A stretch of 64,000 nucleotides of DNA from Agreia sp. VKM Ac-1783 (lineage in GTDB: Bacteria > Actinomycetota > Actinomycetes > Actinomycetales > Microbacteriaceae), in contig NZ_FXWI01000005.1 of the NCBI RefSeq assembly GCF_900177765.1, positions 1 through 64,000 on the forward strand. Direction: 5' to 3'. The translations under genes and the position numbers were made by a program. Shown in pieces: positions 34,936-43,936 of the stretch. The notes beneath the pieces were generated by a model. That model ran no database searches. It was not told the DNA's origin and worked only from the letters and a program-made list of their open reading frames with translations. Each line of letters opens with the position of its first letter. The first letter of the stretch is position 1.

Positions 34936-35669
34936 TCGACAAGACCGTCGCCAGTGCGGCGGACGCGGTGTTCGGGATCGAGGACGGGTCGACCGTGATG
35001 ATCGGCGGTTTCGGTCGGGCCGGCCAACCGGTCGAACTCATCGACGCGCTGATCGCTCAGGGTGCGGGCGACCTGACGATCGTGAGCAACAACGCCGGCA
35101 ACGGCGACACCGGGCTGGCCGCGCTGCTTGCCAGAGGCCGCGTTCGTCGTATGATCTGCTCCTTCCCTCGTCAACACGACTCCTGGGTGTTCGACGGTCT
35201 CTATCGTGCGGGGAAGATCGAGCTTGAACTCGTGCCACAGGGCAACCTGGCCGAGCGCATCCGGGCAGCTGGCGCCGGCATCGGGGGGTTCTTTACTCCG
35301 ACCGGGGTCGGCACCGACCTGGCACAGGGTAAAGAGGAACGCGTCATCGACGGCCGCCGCTACATCCTGGAGCATCCGATCGCCGCCGATGTGGCCCTCA
35401 TCTCCGCCTACCGGGGAGACCGCTGGGGCAATCTGGTGTACCGGGAGACCGCTCGCAACTTCGGCCCGGTCATGGCGTCGGCCGCCACCGTGACGGTTGC
35501 ACAGGTCGACCACGTGGTCGAGCTGGGTGCGATCGAGCCCGAGTCGGTGGTGACGCCCGGCATCTTCGTAGACGGGGTGGTCGCCGTCCCGCCACGACGC
35601 TGGGTCGACCACGGCCGGTTCGTGGGCGGCGTCGACATCGATGGCGAACCACTCGAGGTGACCCGGTGA
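34932..35669 (+). CDS. pcaI: 3-oxoadipate CoA-transferase subunit A
   Basis: 245 aa, alpha subunit of the succinyl-CoA:3-oxoadipate CoA-transferase. It has STVMIGGFGRAGQPVELIDA with the CoA-binding glycine loop, and NNAGNGDTGLAALL. It overlaps both neighbours (GTGA at each end). Works with PcaJ and serves both the protocatechuate and hydroxyquinol branches of this window. Confidence 0.93.
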   Translation: MIDKTVASAADAVFGIEDGSTVMIGGFGRAGQPVELIDALIAQGAGDLTIVSNNAGNGDTGLAALLARGRVRRMICSFPRQHDSWVFDGLYRAGKIELELVPQGNLAERIRAAGAGIGGFFTPTGVGTDLAQGKEERVIDGRRYILEHPIAADVALISAYRGDRWGNLVYRETARNFGPVMASAATVTVAQVDHVVELGAIEPESVVTPGIFVDGVVAVPPRRWVDHGRFVGGVDIDGEPLEVTR

Positions 35670-36307
35670 CGGGGCTAGGGCGCGTCGAACTCGCGCAGCG
35701 GATCGCCCGTGACATTCCGGAGGGCGCCTACGTGAACCTCGGCATCGGTGCTCCGACCCTCGTTGCCGACCATCTCCCCGACGGGCTCGAGATCATCCTG
35801 CACACCGAGAACGGGCTGCTCGGCATGGGGCGGGCACCCGAGCCCGGGGCGGTCGATCCCGACCTCATCAACGCGGGCAAGCAACCCGTCACCGCGCTTC
35901 CGGGCGCGGCGTACTTCCATCACGCCGATTCGTTCGGCATGATGCGTGGCGGCCACCTCGACGTATGCGTGCTGGGCGCCTTCCAGGTGAGCAGCTCCGG
36001 CGACCTCGCCAACTGGTCCACTGGCGCCCCTGGTGCGATCCCGGCCGTAGGAGGGGCGATGGATCTCGCCATCGGGGCGAAGAGTGTGTGGGTGATGACC
36101 GATCTGCTCGCCAGGGATGGCACATCCAAACTCGTCTCCGAGTGCACCTACCCGCTCACCGGTGTCGCCTGCGTCTCCCGGGTCTATACCGACCGCGCGG
36201 TCTTCGACGTGATGCCCGACGGCTTCCGGGTGAGGGAACTACTGGGTGGCGCAACCGTCGCAGAACTGGAAAGCCTCACCGCATTGACCTTAAGGGATCG
36301 CCCATGA
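35666..36307 (+). CDS. pcaJ: 3-oxoadipate CoA-transferase subunit B
   Basis: 213 aa, beta subunit. NLGIGAPTLVADHLP and the catalytic glutamate in HTENGLLGMG are intact, as is GGHLDVCVLGAFQV. GTG start overlaps the pcaI stop, and its stop overlaps the pcaF start, so IJF are translated together. Confidence 0.93.
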   Translation: MTGLGRVELAQRIARDIPEGAYVNLGIGAPTLVADHLPDGLEIILHTENGLLGMGRAPEPGAVDPDLINAGKQPVTALPGAAYFHHADSFGMMRGGHLDVCVLGAFQVSSSGDLANWSTGAPGAIPAVGGAMDLAIGAKSVWVMTDLLARDGTSKLVSECTYPLTGVACVSRVYTDRAVFDVMPDGFRVRELLGGATVAELESLTALTLRDRP

Positions 36308-37473
36308 CCGCGAGCTTCATCTACGACGCAGTCCGCACGCCGTTCGGTCGCGCCGGCGGCGCACTGTCGGGCGTGCGGCCCGACGACTTGGCCGCCGTCG
36401 TCATGGCCTCGATCGTCGAGCGCTCGGGACTCGACCCGGCTCGCATCGACGACGTCGTGTTCGGCGACGCCAATCAAGCGGGCGAGGACAACCGCAACGT
36501 GGCGCGCTTCGGCGCCCTGCTCGCCGGCTTCCCGACCTCGGTGACCGGAACCACCGTCAACCGGCTCTGCGCCTCCTCGCTGGACGCGGTCATTCATGGA
36601 TCGCGGGCGATCGAGGCCGGCGATGCCGAAATCGTGCTCGCCGGCGGAGTCGAGTCGATGAGCCGCGCCCCGTACGTGCTGGAGAAGTCATCCAAGCCTT
36701 GGCCGGCTTCTGGTAACCCGACGCTCTGGAACACCTCGATCGGGTGGCGGATGACCAACCCGGCACTGCCGCGGGAGTGGGCGATCAGCAACGGGGAATC
36801 GGCTGAGTACATCGCCCGCACCCGAGGTATCGGCCGGGAGGCCCAAGACGAGTTCTCGGTGCGCTCGCATCGGCTCGCCGCGGAGGCCTGGGCCTCCGGG
36901 ATCTTCGACCGCGAGATCGTGCAGGTCCCGGGCGCGCCGCTGGACCGTGACGAGGGCATTCGCGATGGTACGAGCCTCGAGCGGCTCGCCACCCTGAAAC
37001 CACTGTTCGCCGTCGACGGTACCGTGACGGCGGGCAACGCCTCGTCGATCAACGACGGCGCCTCAGCCGTGCTCGTCGCTGCGGAGAATGCGCTCGACGG
37101 CGAACCGCTCGCCCGGATCGCCGGCAGGGCCGTCCACGGGGTGGACCCACAGGACTTTCCGATCGCTCCGATCGAGGCCGCGAACAAGGCGCTTGCCCGG
37201 GCGGGACTCAGCTGGCAGGACGTCGACTTCGTCGAGCTGAACGAGGCCTTCGCCTCGCAGACGCTCGCGTGTCTCGCGGGCTGGCCCGACCTCGATCCGG
37301 CACGGCTCAATATCCACGGGGGAGCGCTCGCCATCGGGCACCCGCTCGGTGCGTCAGGGGGTCGCATCATCGGCCACGCCGCGCACGAACTGGCACGCCG
37401 CGGCTCCGGCGTTGCCGTCGTCGCTCTATGCATCGGCGTGGGCCAGGGGCTCGCTGTCGTGCTGGAACGTTAG
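36304..37473 (+). CDS. pcaF: 3-oxoadipyl-CoA thiolase
   Basis: 389 aa. It cleaves 3-oxoadipyl-CoA to succinyl-CoA and acetyl-CoA, the last step of the pathway. Cys89 in NRLCASS is the nucleophile; His346 in [10 protein letters not shown] and Cys376 in CIGVGQG complete the active site. ATG 36304 overlaps the pcaJ stop. A broken paralogue of its last 90 residues survives on the opposite strand at 8920-9192. Confidence 0.94.
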   Translation: MTASFIYDAVRTPFGRAGGALSGVRPDDLAAVVMASIVERSGLDPARIDDVVFGDANQAGEDNRNVARFGALLAGFPTSVTGTTVNRLCASSLDAVIHGSRAIEAGDAEIVLAGGVESMSRAPYVLEKSSKPWPASGNPTLWNTSIGWRMTNPALPREWAISNGESAEYIARTRGIGREAQDEFSVRSHRLAAEAWASGIFDREIVQVPGAPLDRDEGIRDGTSLERLATLKPLFAVDGTVTAGNASSINDGASAVLVAAENALDGEPLARIAGRAVHGVDPQDFPIAPIEAANKALARAGLSWQDVDFVELNEAFASQTLACLAGWPDLDPARLNIHGGALAIGHPLGASGGRIIGHAAHELARRGSGVAVVALCIGVGQGLAVVLER

Positions 37474-37518
37474 CGTTCTGTCGCAGCTCAGTCGACGACG
37501 GCCGGGATCCACGTGTGC

Positions 37519-38235
37519 TCAATCTCGGGTGGCGTCGATCCGCAGACCTTGGTCGACGAGCGCGCCGTCGACCAGCCGCAGCACCGCGTGCATGCGCGGA
37601 AGGTGCACGAGGTCGTGGGTGACGAGCAGCGTAGACGTGTCGAGCTCGGCGGTGAGCCGCAGAATCAGCTCGATGATGCTCGCGCCCCTCTCTTGATCGA
37701 GCGCGCTCGTCGGCTCGTCGATCAGCAGAACGCTGGGCTCGTTCATCAGCGCGCGGGCGATGTTGACCCGTTGCCGCTGGCCGCCCGACAGTTGGTGCGG
37801 TCGCTTGTGTCGCTGGTCGGCCAGGCCGACCGCGTCCAACAGCATCGCTGCGCGATCGGATGCGACGGCTCGGCCACGTCGCCCGGTCCGCCCGCGTCGC
37901 GCCCCGAGTTCGTTCATGACCATCAGCTGCTCCTGCGCCGTGAGCGACGGAATCAGGTTGGACTGCTGGAAGACGATGCCGATCTTCTCGCGGCGCAGCT
38001 CGGTGGCCTCCGTCGCGTTCAGACGGCCGGCGTCGACTCCGTCGATGAGCACCTCGCCCGAGTCCGGCCGGATGAGCGTGGCGGCGACCGCGAGCAGGCT
38101 CGACTTGCCCGAGCCGCTGGGCCCGGTGATGCCGGTCACGGTTGCCGGATGCGCCGTCAGCGACACACGGTCGATTGCGGTGACTCGCCTGTCGCCGTCG
38201 GCGAAGGTCAGAGTGATGTCGTTGAGGCGGATCAT
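37519..38235 (-). CDS. ABC transporter ATPase (MacB/LolD type)
   Basis: 238 aa with Walker A GPSGSGKSS, Q-loop FQQSNLIPS, signature LSGGQRQRV, Walker B LLIDEPTS and switch His in VTHD. It belongs to the family that pairs with FtsX-type permeases for efflux or envelope work. The ATG at 38235 overlaps the permease stop by 4 nt; the longer frame upstream is antisense to the permease. Not related to the pca operon; they converge. Confidence 0.9.
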   Translation of the reverse strand: MIRLNDITLTFADGDRRVTAIDRVSLTAHPATVTGITGPSGSGKSSLLAVAATLIRPDSGEVLIDGVDAGRLNATEATELRREKIGIVFQQSNLIPSLTAQEQLMVMNELGARRGRTGRRGRAVASDRAAMLLDAVGLADQRHKRPHQLSGGQRQRVNIARALMNEPSVLLIDEPTSALDQERGASIIELILRLTAELDTSTLLVTHDLVHLPRMHAVLRLVDGALVDQGLRIDATRD

Positions 38236-39296
38236 CGGGTGCTCCCAAGGGCGGTGAGGGGGTCGGCGGAGGTGACGGAGCGCAGCGCGAACGCTGCTCC
38301 GGCCAGCCCGAGCGCGATCATGATCGCTCCGGGCAGCAGGGTGGTGAGGGGGCTGAGCAGAAAGGGCAGCGCCGAGCCGGCGAGCAGCCCGAGCGCGGTG
38401 ACGACGCCGAGGCCGACCGCGATGCCGACGACCAGAACGACGAGCGCCTGGCCCAACGCATCCACTCGCAGAGACCGGGTGCTCGCGCCGAGGGCTTTGA
38501 GCACGGCGACGTCGCCCTTGCGCTGCATCGTCCAGACCGTGAAGAACGCGCCGATGACCAGACCGGAGATGCCGAAGAGCATGGCGACCATCAGCAGGAG
38601 GGAGCCGATCTCCGAGCGGAAGGCGCTGAGCGCGGTCAGCGAGCCGAGGATGCTCGTCGATACGGTCGCGGTGGCGGCGTCGGCCGCGTTCCAGTCGGGG
38701 GTTCCGGATACGGCCAGCACGGTCGCATAGCTGTCGGGGTTGCCGGTGGTTGCCGCGTCGGCCTGCCAGTCCGCAAGCGTCATCCAGACGACCGGAGTGT
38801 GGCTGTACCAGGCATCTCCGGCGACACTGTCGACGACGTAGTCGGATCCTCCGATCGTGACGGAGTCGCCGGCCGACACCCCCAGGTCCTTCGCGGCCGG
38901 CGCCGCAAGGCTCACGTGTCCGCTCTGGGTGGGCGAGGTGGGCCTGAATCCGGGCTGTACCCCGAAGACAGCAATCGCTGCCCGGGTGTCTCCCGCCTCG
39001 GCGCGGGTCTGGGTGATGCCGATCGGCTGCGTCGAGGTGACACGATCGGTCGCCGCCCATGCTGCGGCCTGTTTCTCGGTGACGGTCGAGTCGGAGTAGC
39101 TCGCGGCCTCGCCGCCCGGGCTCGAGAAGACGATCCGGTCGCCGGGCAGCTGCAGAACCGCCGAGATGTTCTGGGTGGCCAGCCCTCCGGTGAGGCCGCT
39201 GAGAAAGCCGACGAGAATCGTGATGAGGGCGACCACAGAGCCGATCAGAATGAATCGGCCCCGGGCGAAGCGCAGGTCGCGGAGTGCGACGAACAT
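38232..39296 (-). CDS. ABC transporter permease (FtsX/DevC-like)
   Basis: 354 aa. N-terminal transmembrane helix (about 15-40), a large extracytoplasmic domain (about 45-215), then three membrane helices with the FtsX-type loop VLKALGASTRSLRVDALGQA. It ends DPLTALGST, as is usual in this family. AAAGGAC lies 7 nt before ATG 39296. It works with the ATPase at 37519-38235 and is divergent from a NarL-type two-component system, which may control it. Confidence 0.88.
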   Translation of the reverse strand: MFVALRDLRFARGRFILIGSVVALITILVGFLSGLTGGLATQNISAVLQLPGDRIVFSSPGGEAASYSDSTVTEKQAAAWAATDRVTSTQPIGITQTRAEAGDTRAAIAVFGVQPGFRPTSPTQSGHVSLAAPAAKDLGVSAGDSVTIGGSDYVVDSVAGDAWYSHTPVVWMTLADWQADAATTGNPDSYATVLAVSGTPDWNAADAATATVSTSILGSLTALSAFRSEIGSLLLMVAMLFGISGLVIGAFFTVWTMQRKGDVAVLKALGASTRSLRVDALGQALVVLVVGIAVGLGVVTALGLLAGSALPFLLSPLTTLLPGAIMIALGLAGAAFALRSVTSADPLTALGSTR

Positions 39297-39446
39297 AAAG
39301 CGTCCTTTCGTGTCACCGGTGCGATGACCCTCCTCACTTTTCCGCCGAAGCCAGCCCGAGGCATCCGTCGCCCGCACGGCGCTGAACGACCGATGTATCG
39401 GGCCCGCAGTCGTACTTTCGGAGGATGACGCCGCCGAGCCGACGCG

Positions 39447-39452
39447 TAGAGT
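39447..39452 (+). promoter_or_regulatory. -10 box of leaderless sensor kinase gene
   Basis: TAGAGT, then 7 nt, then the ATG at 39460. No ribosome-binding site fits between, so translation probably starts at the 5' end of the mRNA. Confidence 0.5.
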
Positions 39453-39459
39453 TCGATTC

Positions 39460-40650
39460 ATGGCTCACTCGGCGCTCACCCCTGTCTTCGTGGGGCTGCG
39501 CACCGGGCTGCATATTCTCTTCGCGGCGCTCGCGGTGTTGGTGATCGTTCGCGCCGCAGTGGATCCGAGCGAACGCGGCGGAGTCGTCATCGGCCTCGCG
39601 ATTCTGCTCCTCGTCACCTACGCGTTCGGGGGAGTCGTGGCCCGGGCGGCTCGCGTTTCGGGCCGGCGTCGCATCGCGGGTTCTCTGTGGCTGGGCGCGA
39701 TCACCCTCGAGTGGATCGCCCTGGTGTGGCTCACTCCCGAGGCCGCCTACCTCGTCTTCCCCCTGTTCTTTCTCTATCTGCATCTGCTCGGCCGCTGGTG
39801 GGGGTCGGCGGCGATCGTGGCGGCGACCGTCGTCGCGATCTGCGCCCTCGGCATCCACGGCGGATGGACCGTCGGCGGCATCGTGGGTCCGCTCGTGGGC
39901 GCCGGCGTCGCGCTTCTCATCGGCCTCGGCTACCAGGCGCTCGCCCGTGAGGCGCAGCAGCGCGAGGAGTTGATGCGGGAGCTGCTCGCGACGCAGGGGC
40001 AGCTCGCGGCGACAGAGCACGAGTCGGGTGTCCTCGCAGAGCGTGCGAGACTCGCCCGCGAGATCCATGACACGCTCGCCCAGGGGCTGTCGAGCATCCA
40101 GATGCTGTTGCACGCGGCGGAGCGAGCCGACCCCGACCGGCCGGGCGTGGAGCACATCCGGCTCGCGCGTGAGACCGCGGCCGACAATCTGGCCGAAGCC
40201 AGGCGCTTCATCCGCGAACTCACCCCGCCCGACCTCGACGACAACGGGCTCGGGGGTGCTCTGCGCCGGCTGGCCGCCGGGCAGTGGAAGGCGCAGGGCC
40301 TCGACGTCGCGGTGCGGGTCTCCGATTCCGTCGAGCTGCCGATGCACCTGCAGACCGCGCTGCTGCGAATCGCCCAGGGCGCGGTGGCCAATGTCATTCA
40401 GCACGCGCAGGCCTCGGGCGCCGTGATCTCACTCGAGTCCGACGATTCGACTCTGCGTTTCACCGTGGTCGACGACGGTGTCGGCTTCGATCCTCAGGCG
40501 GCGGATGCTCGTGGGGGCCGGTCGGACTCGTTCGGTCTGAAGGCGGCCCGGGAGCGTGTCGCCCAGCTCGGAGGCCTCCTGTCGGTGGAGTCGTCGCCCG
40601 GTCGGGGAACGACCGTGCGCGTAGATCTCACCCTCGAGAGCATCGCATGA
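39460..40650 (+). CDS. NarL-type sensor histidine kinase
   Basis: 396 aa. Five hydrophobic segments cover residues about 12-155, with very short loops outside the membrane, so it probably senses a membrane signal. A linker coiled coil (about 160-195) leads to the HisKA_3 domain, phospho-acceptor His203 in LAREIHDTLAQGL, and an HATPase_c domain with VDDGVGFDP and the closing SSPGRGTTVRV. It overlaps its response regulator by 4 nt. Divergent from the ABC exporter, a common arrangement for envelope-stress or antibiotic-sensing systems. Confidence 0.92.
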   Translation: MAHSALTPVFVGLRTGLHILFAALAVLVIVRAAVDPSERGGVVIGLAILLLVTYAFGGVVARAARVSGRRRIAGSLWLGAITLEWIALVWLTPEAAYLVFPLFFLYLHLLGRWWGSAAIVAATVVAICALGIHGGWTVGGIVGPLVGAGVALLIGLGYQALAREAQQREELMRELLATQGQLAATEHESGVLAERARLAREIHDTLAQGLSSIQMLLHAAERADPDRPGVEHIRLARETAADNLAEARRFIRELTPPDLDDNGLGGALRRLAAGQWKAQGLDVAVRVSDSVELPMHLQTALLRIAQGAVANVIQHAQASGAVISLESDDSTLRFTVVDDGVGFDPQAADARGGRSDSFGLKAARERVAQLGGLLSVESSPGRGTTVRVDLTLESIA

Positions 40651-41273
40651 TCAGGCTCGTCGTCGCCGACGACCACCCCATCGTTCGCGCCGGACTCGCC
40701 GCGCTGTTCGGCCTCGAACCCGACATCGAGGTCGTCGCCGAGGCATCCACGCCAGACGAAGCCGTTGCGGCGACCGTGCACGAGAACCCCGACGTCGTGC
40801 TCATGGATCTGCAATTCGGCGCCCGCTCGCAGGCGACGGGCGCCGACGCGACCAGGCGCATCCGGGCTCTCGACGCCGCGCCCTACGTTCTGGTGCTCAC
40901 GAACTACGACTCGGATGCCGACATCTTGGGCGCGGTCGAGGCCGGGGCGAGCGGGTATCTGCTGAAAGACGCCCCGCCACACGAACTCATCGCGGCGGTG
41001 CGCGCGGCGGCGGCGGGCGAGAGCGCCCTCGCGCCGGTGATCGCGTCGCGACTGCTGAGCCGCATGCGGGCGCCGCAAGCGAGTCTGAGCTCGCGCGAGA
41101 TAGAGGTTCTCGAGCTCGTGGCGGCCGGCCGGTCCAACACCGAGGTCGCCGGCGATCTGTTCGTGAGCGAGACCACGGTGAAGTCGCACCTCGCGCACAT
41201 CTTCACGAAGCTGGGCGTGAGCTCGCGCACCGCGGCCGTGTCTGCCGCCCGCACTCGCGGCATCCTGCGTTAG
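40647..41273 (+). CDS. NarL/FixJ-family response regulator
   Basis: 208 aa. Receiver domain with DDH acidic pair and phosphorylation site Asp54 (VVLMDLQFG), followed by a LuxR helix-turn-helix (about 145-205; LSSREIEVLELVAAGRSNTE). Partner of the preceding kinase (ATGA overlap). Probable target: the divergent ABC transporter operon. Confidence 0.93.
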   Translation: MIRLVVADDHPIVRAGLAALFGLEPDIEVVAEASTPDEAVAATVHENPDVVLMDLQFGARSQATGADATRRIRALDAAPYVLVLTNYDSDADILGAVEAGASGYLLKDAPPHELIAAVRAAAAGESALAPVIASRLLSRMRAPQASLSSREIEVLELVAAGRSNTEVAGDLFVSETTVKSHLAHIFTKLGVSSRTAAVSAARTRGILR

Positions 41274-41449
41274 GGCTCGCCCTCGGTCGGGCTGCGGTCC
41301 GGGTGTTCCCGCAGTCGGGCGGAGATTCGGGGCATCCGGCGAGCAGAGGAGCACGGGACCCTCGAATCTCCGACCAAACCCCGCACAACGGGAGGAGTTT
41401 TGACGATCCGACGCTGTATTCACGATGGATGCGTGATTTTCCTCCCGTT

Positions 41450-41941
41450 TCAAGCCGTGCTCGGCGGTCCCCACCCTTCTTTCTCGCGGATGGCGCGCTG
41501 GATGCGTTCGCTGATCGCGCGCAGCTGCAGTTTCTGAGCGCTCGTCAGCGGATCGAGCACGAGCTCCGTGACCGTCTGCTCGTGCACGGGCGTTGCGTTC
41601 TCGAAGACCTCGAGACCTCGAGCGGTCAGGATGGCGAGAGTCGAGCGCCCGTCGGCGGGGTCGCGCGTGCGGCTGATCCAGTCGCGTCGTTCGAGCCGGG
41701 TCGCCGCGCGAGAAAGCCTGGAGAGCGAGCTGTTCGCGTATCCCGCGAGAACGCTCATGCGGAGCGTTCGCCGCGGAGCCGCGGCCAGGGCGTAGAGGAT
41801 TCCGTACTCGAAGTGCGTGAGATCGAAGTCGCGTACCAACCGGGCGTCGAGCGCCGGTGGCAGCCACTCGAGCACTGTGGCGAGGGCCGCCCACGTCGAT
41901 AGCTCGTCGCCGCTAAGGGTGGAGGGGTTCACGTCGTTCAC
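41450..41941 (-). CDS. MarR-family regulator
   Basis: 163 aa winged-helix repressor with ANSSLSRLSRAATRLERRDW (recognition helix) and DPADGRSTLAILT (wing). GTG start at 41941, preceded by TAGTCT with a 6-nt gap, so probably leaderless. Divergent from the SDR gene at 42030; the 88-bp gap holds two copies of a CAGTCAAGT motif, expected to be its operators. Confidence 0.88.
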   Translation of the reverse strand: MNDVNPSTLSGDELSTWAALATVLEWLPPALDARLVRDFDLTHFEYGILYALAAAPRRTLRMSVLAGYANSSLSRLSRAATRLERRDWISRTRDPADGRSTLAILTARGLEVFENATPVHEQTVTELVLDPLTSAQKLQLRAISERIQRAIREKEGWGPPSTA

Positions 41942-41962
41942 AGTCGAAGACTACGCGATTGG

Positions 41963-42010
41963 TTGCCCAGTCAAGTGAAATCGTCTATCTTTTTACTTGC
42001 TCAGTCAAGT
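41963..42010. promoter_or_regulatory. SDR promoter with duplicated MarR-type operator
   Basis: TTGCCCAGTCAAGT (41963) and TTGCTCAGTCAAGT (41997) are repeated 34 bp apart. The second copy is part of the inverted repeat ACTTGCTCAGTCAAGT. A promoter TTGCCC, 17 bp, TATCTT (41986) is visible, so a bound MarR protein would cover the -35 box and the region just past -10. Confidence 0.55.
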
Positions 42011-42029
42011 AAAAAGGGAGAAACACACC

Positions 42030-42821
42030 ATGGAGCTGCAGCTCGCCACCAAGCGCGCCTTCATCAGCGGCTCGACCCAGGGCATCGGATACGCCATCGC
42101 GAGAGCCCTTCTTCGCGAGGGCGCGGAGGTCGTGATCAACGGGCGAGACGCCGATCGGGTGGAGGAGTCCGTGCAGAGTCTGCGTCGTGAGGTCGCCGGC
42201 GCTGTCGTCTCGGGCATCGCCGCCGACTTCTCTGACGCCGACGACGTGCAGCGGTTGATCGGGTCGATCGGTCGCGTCGAGATTCTGGTCAACAACGTCG
42301 GGCTCTTCGACGTGGCGGCTTTCGCCGACGTGACGGATGCCGAGTGGGCGCGCTACCTCGACGTCAACGTCATGAGCGGGGTGCGATTGTCGCGTGCGCT
42401 GTTGCCGAGCATGCTCGCAGACCGGTGGGGGCGCATCCTGTTCATCTCGAGCGAATCGGGCGTCGACGTGCCCGCCGACATGACGCACTACGGCGTCACC
42501 AAGGCAGCCATGATCGCCCTGGGCAACGGGTTGGCCAAGCTGACCCGCGGAACCGAGGTGACGGTCAATACGATCCTCGGCGGACCCACGTATTCCGATG
42601 GAGTGGCGGCGACCGTGGGTCAGATCGCCGAGTCGCAGGGGATGCCGGTCGAAGCGCTGAAGTCGGCGATCATCGGGCAGAACCAGACGTCGCTGCTCGA
42701 GCGCTTCATCGAACCCGACGAGATCGCCCACCTCGCCGCCTACCTGGCGAGCCCGCTGTCGTCGGCAACGAATGGTGCCGCCGTGCGCGCAGACGGGGGA
42801 GTGCTGACGACGATGCTCTAG
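42030..42821 (+). CDS. Short-chain dehydrogenase/reductase
   Basis: 263 aa SDR with GSTQGIGYAIA, VNNVG, active-site serine in FISSESG and YGVTK. ATG 42030 has AAGGGAG about 10 nt upstream. Divergent from a MarR regulator with clear operator repeats, so it is probably induced by a small toxic carbonyl or phenolic compound (inference). Confidence 0.87.
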   Translation: MELQLATKRAFISGSTQGIGYAIARALLREGAEVVINGRDADRVEESVQSLRREVAGAVVSGIAADFSDADDVQRLIGSIGRVEILVNNVGLFDVAAFADVTDAEWARYLDVNVMSGVRLSRALLPSMLADRWGRILFISSESGVDVPADMTHYGVTKAAMIALGNGLAKLTRGTEVTVNTILGGPTYSDGVAATVGQIAESQGMPVEALKSAIIGQNQTSLLERFIEPDEIAHLAAYLASPLSSATNGAAVRADGGVLTTML

Positions 42822-42911
42822 GCGGGGTTTGGGATGTCGGGTCTCATCGCTCGTTTGCCCCTCGGGAGTGAGCGGGCAGACTTGAGGCAGGCGATCGAAG
42901 GAGAAAACGCG

Positions 42912-43412
42912 ATGCGAGTCGTGCGGGAGCATCCGACCGTGGTGTTGGCCGCCGCCTGCATCGTTCTGCTCGTAGGAATCGTCGCTACGGGCCTCGCTCT
43001 CTCGTCATCGGTGAACTCGCTGACCGTCGACGACGTCACGACCCAGGTGACCGACGGCATGGACGAGTTGCAGGGGCAGCTTCCACAGGACGCAGTCTTA
43101 TCGGCCGCGGACACCATCCGAACCGAGCCGTGTCCAGACGGCGGGGAGGGAACGCTCGTCGCCGTCGAGCGATCGATCGTGACGGTCGACGGATTCGATC
43201 TGACCGGGTGGGTGCGCGAACTCTCGGCCACGTACGCGGCCAAGGAGGGGTGGAGCGCGACCATGAGGTCCGAGCAGGGGCCAGCGCCGATTCTCACCCT
43301 GGCCAGCCGTTCACTGATGCTGTTCACTCTCAAGCCTTCCGCCACCTCCGCCACGGACCCTGCCCCGAAGCTGACGATCGAGGCGACCTCCCGATGCTCG
43401 ACCGTCGATTGA
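42912..43412 (+). CDS. Hypothetical membrane-anchored protein
   Basis: 166 aa. One N-terminal membrane helix (about 9-32) anchors an extracytoplasmic domain of about 130 residues with two cysteines (one near residue 75, one near the C-terminus) that could form a disulfide. AAGGAG lies 8 nt before ATG 42912. I do not recognise the family. It is followed after 42 bp by a small lipoprotein gene on the same strand, and both are surface proteins. Confidence 0.7.
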   Translation: MRVVREHPTVVLAAACIVLLVGIVATGLALSSSVNSLTVDDVTTQVTDGMDELQGQLPQDAVLSAADTIRTEPCPDGGEGTLVAVERSIVTVDGFDLTGWVRELSATYAAKEGWSATMRSEQGPAPILTLASRSLMLFTLKPSATSATDPAPKLTIEATSRCSTVD

Positions 43413-43454
43413 TCTGACCGTGCACGACAACGATGCTTTGGAAAGGCTGAAGAC

Positions 43455-43883
43455 ATGAAGACATCGACGGTGGTTACGGGGGCGGTGGTGACGCTGTCAC
43501 TCACTGCAGCCCTCTCGGCATGCGCACCGGTCGGAGGGCTCGACGTCTTCGACCGCGACCAGGCGGCGAGCGATGCGCTGCCGGCCGGCGGAACGGGGAA
43601 TGTGGTGGCCTCTGTCGACGCAGATTCCACCCGGCTGCTCTGGCAGAAGGGCGAAACGACGTTCTACGCGGCGAAGGGCACCGGAGATACTGAAGGCAAC
43701 ACGTGCCTCATGATCTTCGAGGGCGACGTCGGTGTCAGCGGATGCTCGAGCGGCTTGCCTCTGACAGTCGGTGCCGAGGGCACGCCGAACTACATGCTCA
43801 GCGACACACCTGTCGCGGGCGACGACTGGATGAAGGTCGCCGACTACCTCTTCGTCGAGAGAGGTCGGGCTGAGAGCGGCTGA
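43455..43883 (+). CDS. Small lipoprotein
   Basis: 142 aa with a signal peptide and lipobox LSAC (Cys23), so it is predicted to be lipid-anchored outside the membrane. The mature part has a pair of cysteines (TCLMIF and SGCSSG) and no domain I recognise. The preceding gene on the same strand also encodes a surface protein of unknown function. Confidence 0.75.
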   Translation: MKTSTVVTGAVVTLSLTAALSACAPVGGLDVFDRDQAASDALPAGGTGNVVASVDADSTRLLWQKGETTFYAAKGTGDTEGNTCLMIFEGDVGVSGCSSGLPLTVGAEGTPNYMLSDTPVAGDDWMKVADYLFVERGRAESG

Positions 43884-43924
43884 TCTGGGCGGCCATGGGC
43901 GTTGCCGCGGGGAGCCTCGTCTTC

Positions 43925-43930
43925 TATCGT
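43925..43930 (+). promoter_or_regulatory. -10 box of leaderless DUF4287-type gene
   Basis: TATCGT followed by 6 nt and the ATG at 43937. The same hexamer stands 7 nt before the PadR start at 53558. Confidence 0.45.
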
Positions 43931-43936
43931 GACTCC

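Noticed and set aside
38236-39060. Upstream extension of the ABC ATPase frame to 513 aa
   Set aside because: The extra N-terminal part is an antisense-like Arg/His-rich shadow of the permease gene; the real ATPase starts at 38235 with Walker A in the normal place.
40494-41894. 466-aa open frame on the minus strand
   Set aside because: Antisense to the kinase and response regulator genes, Arg-rich, no motifs.
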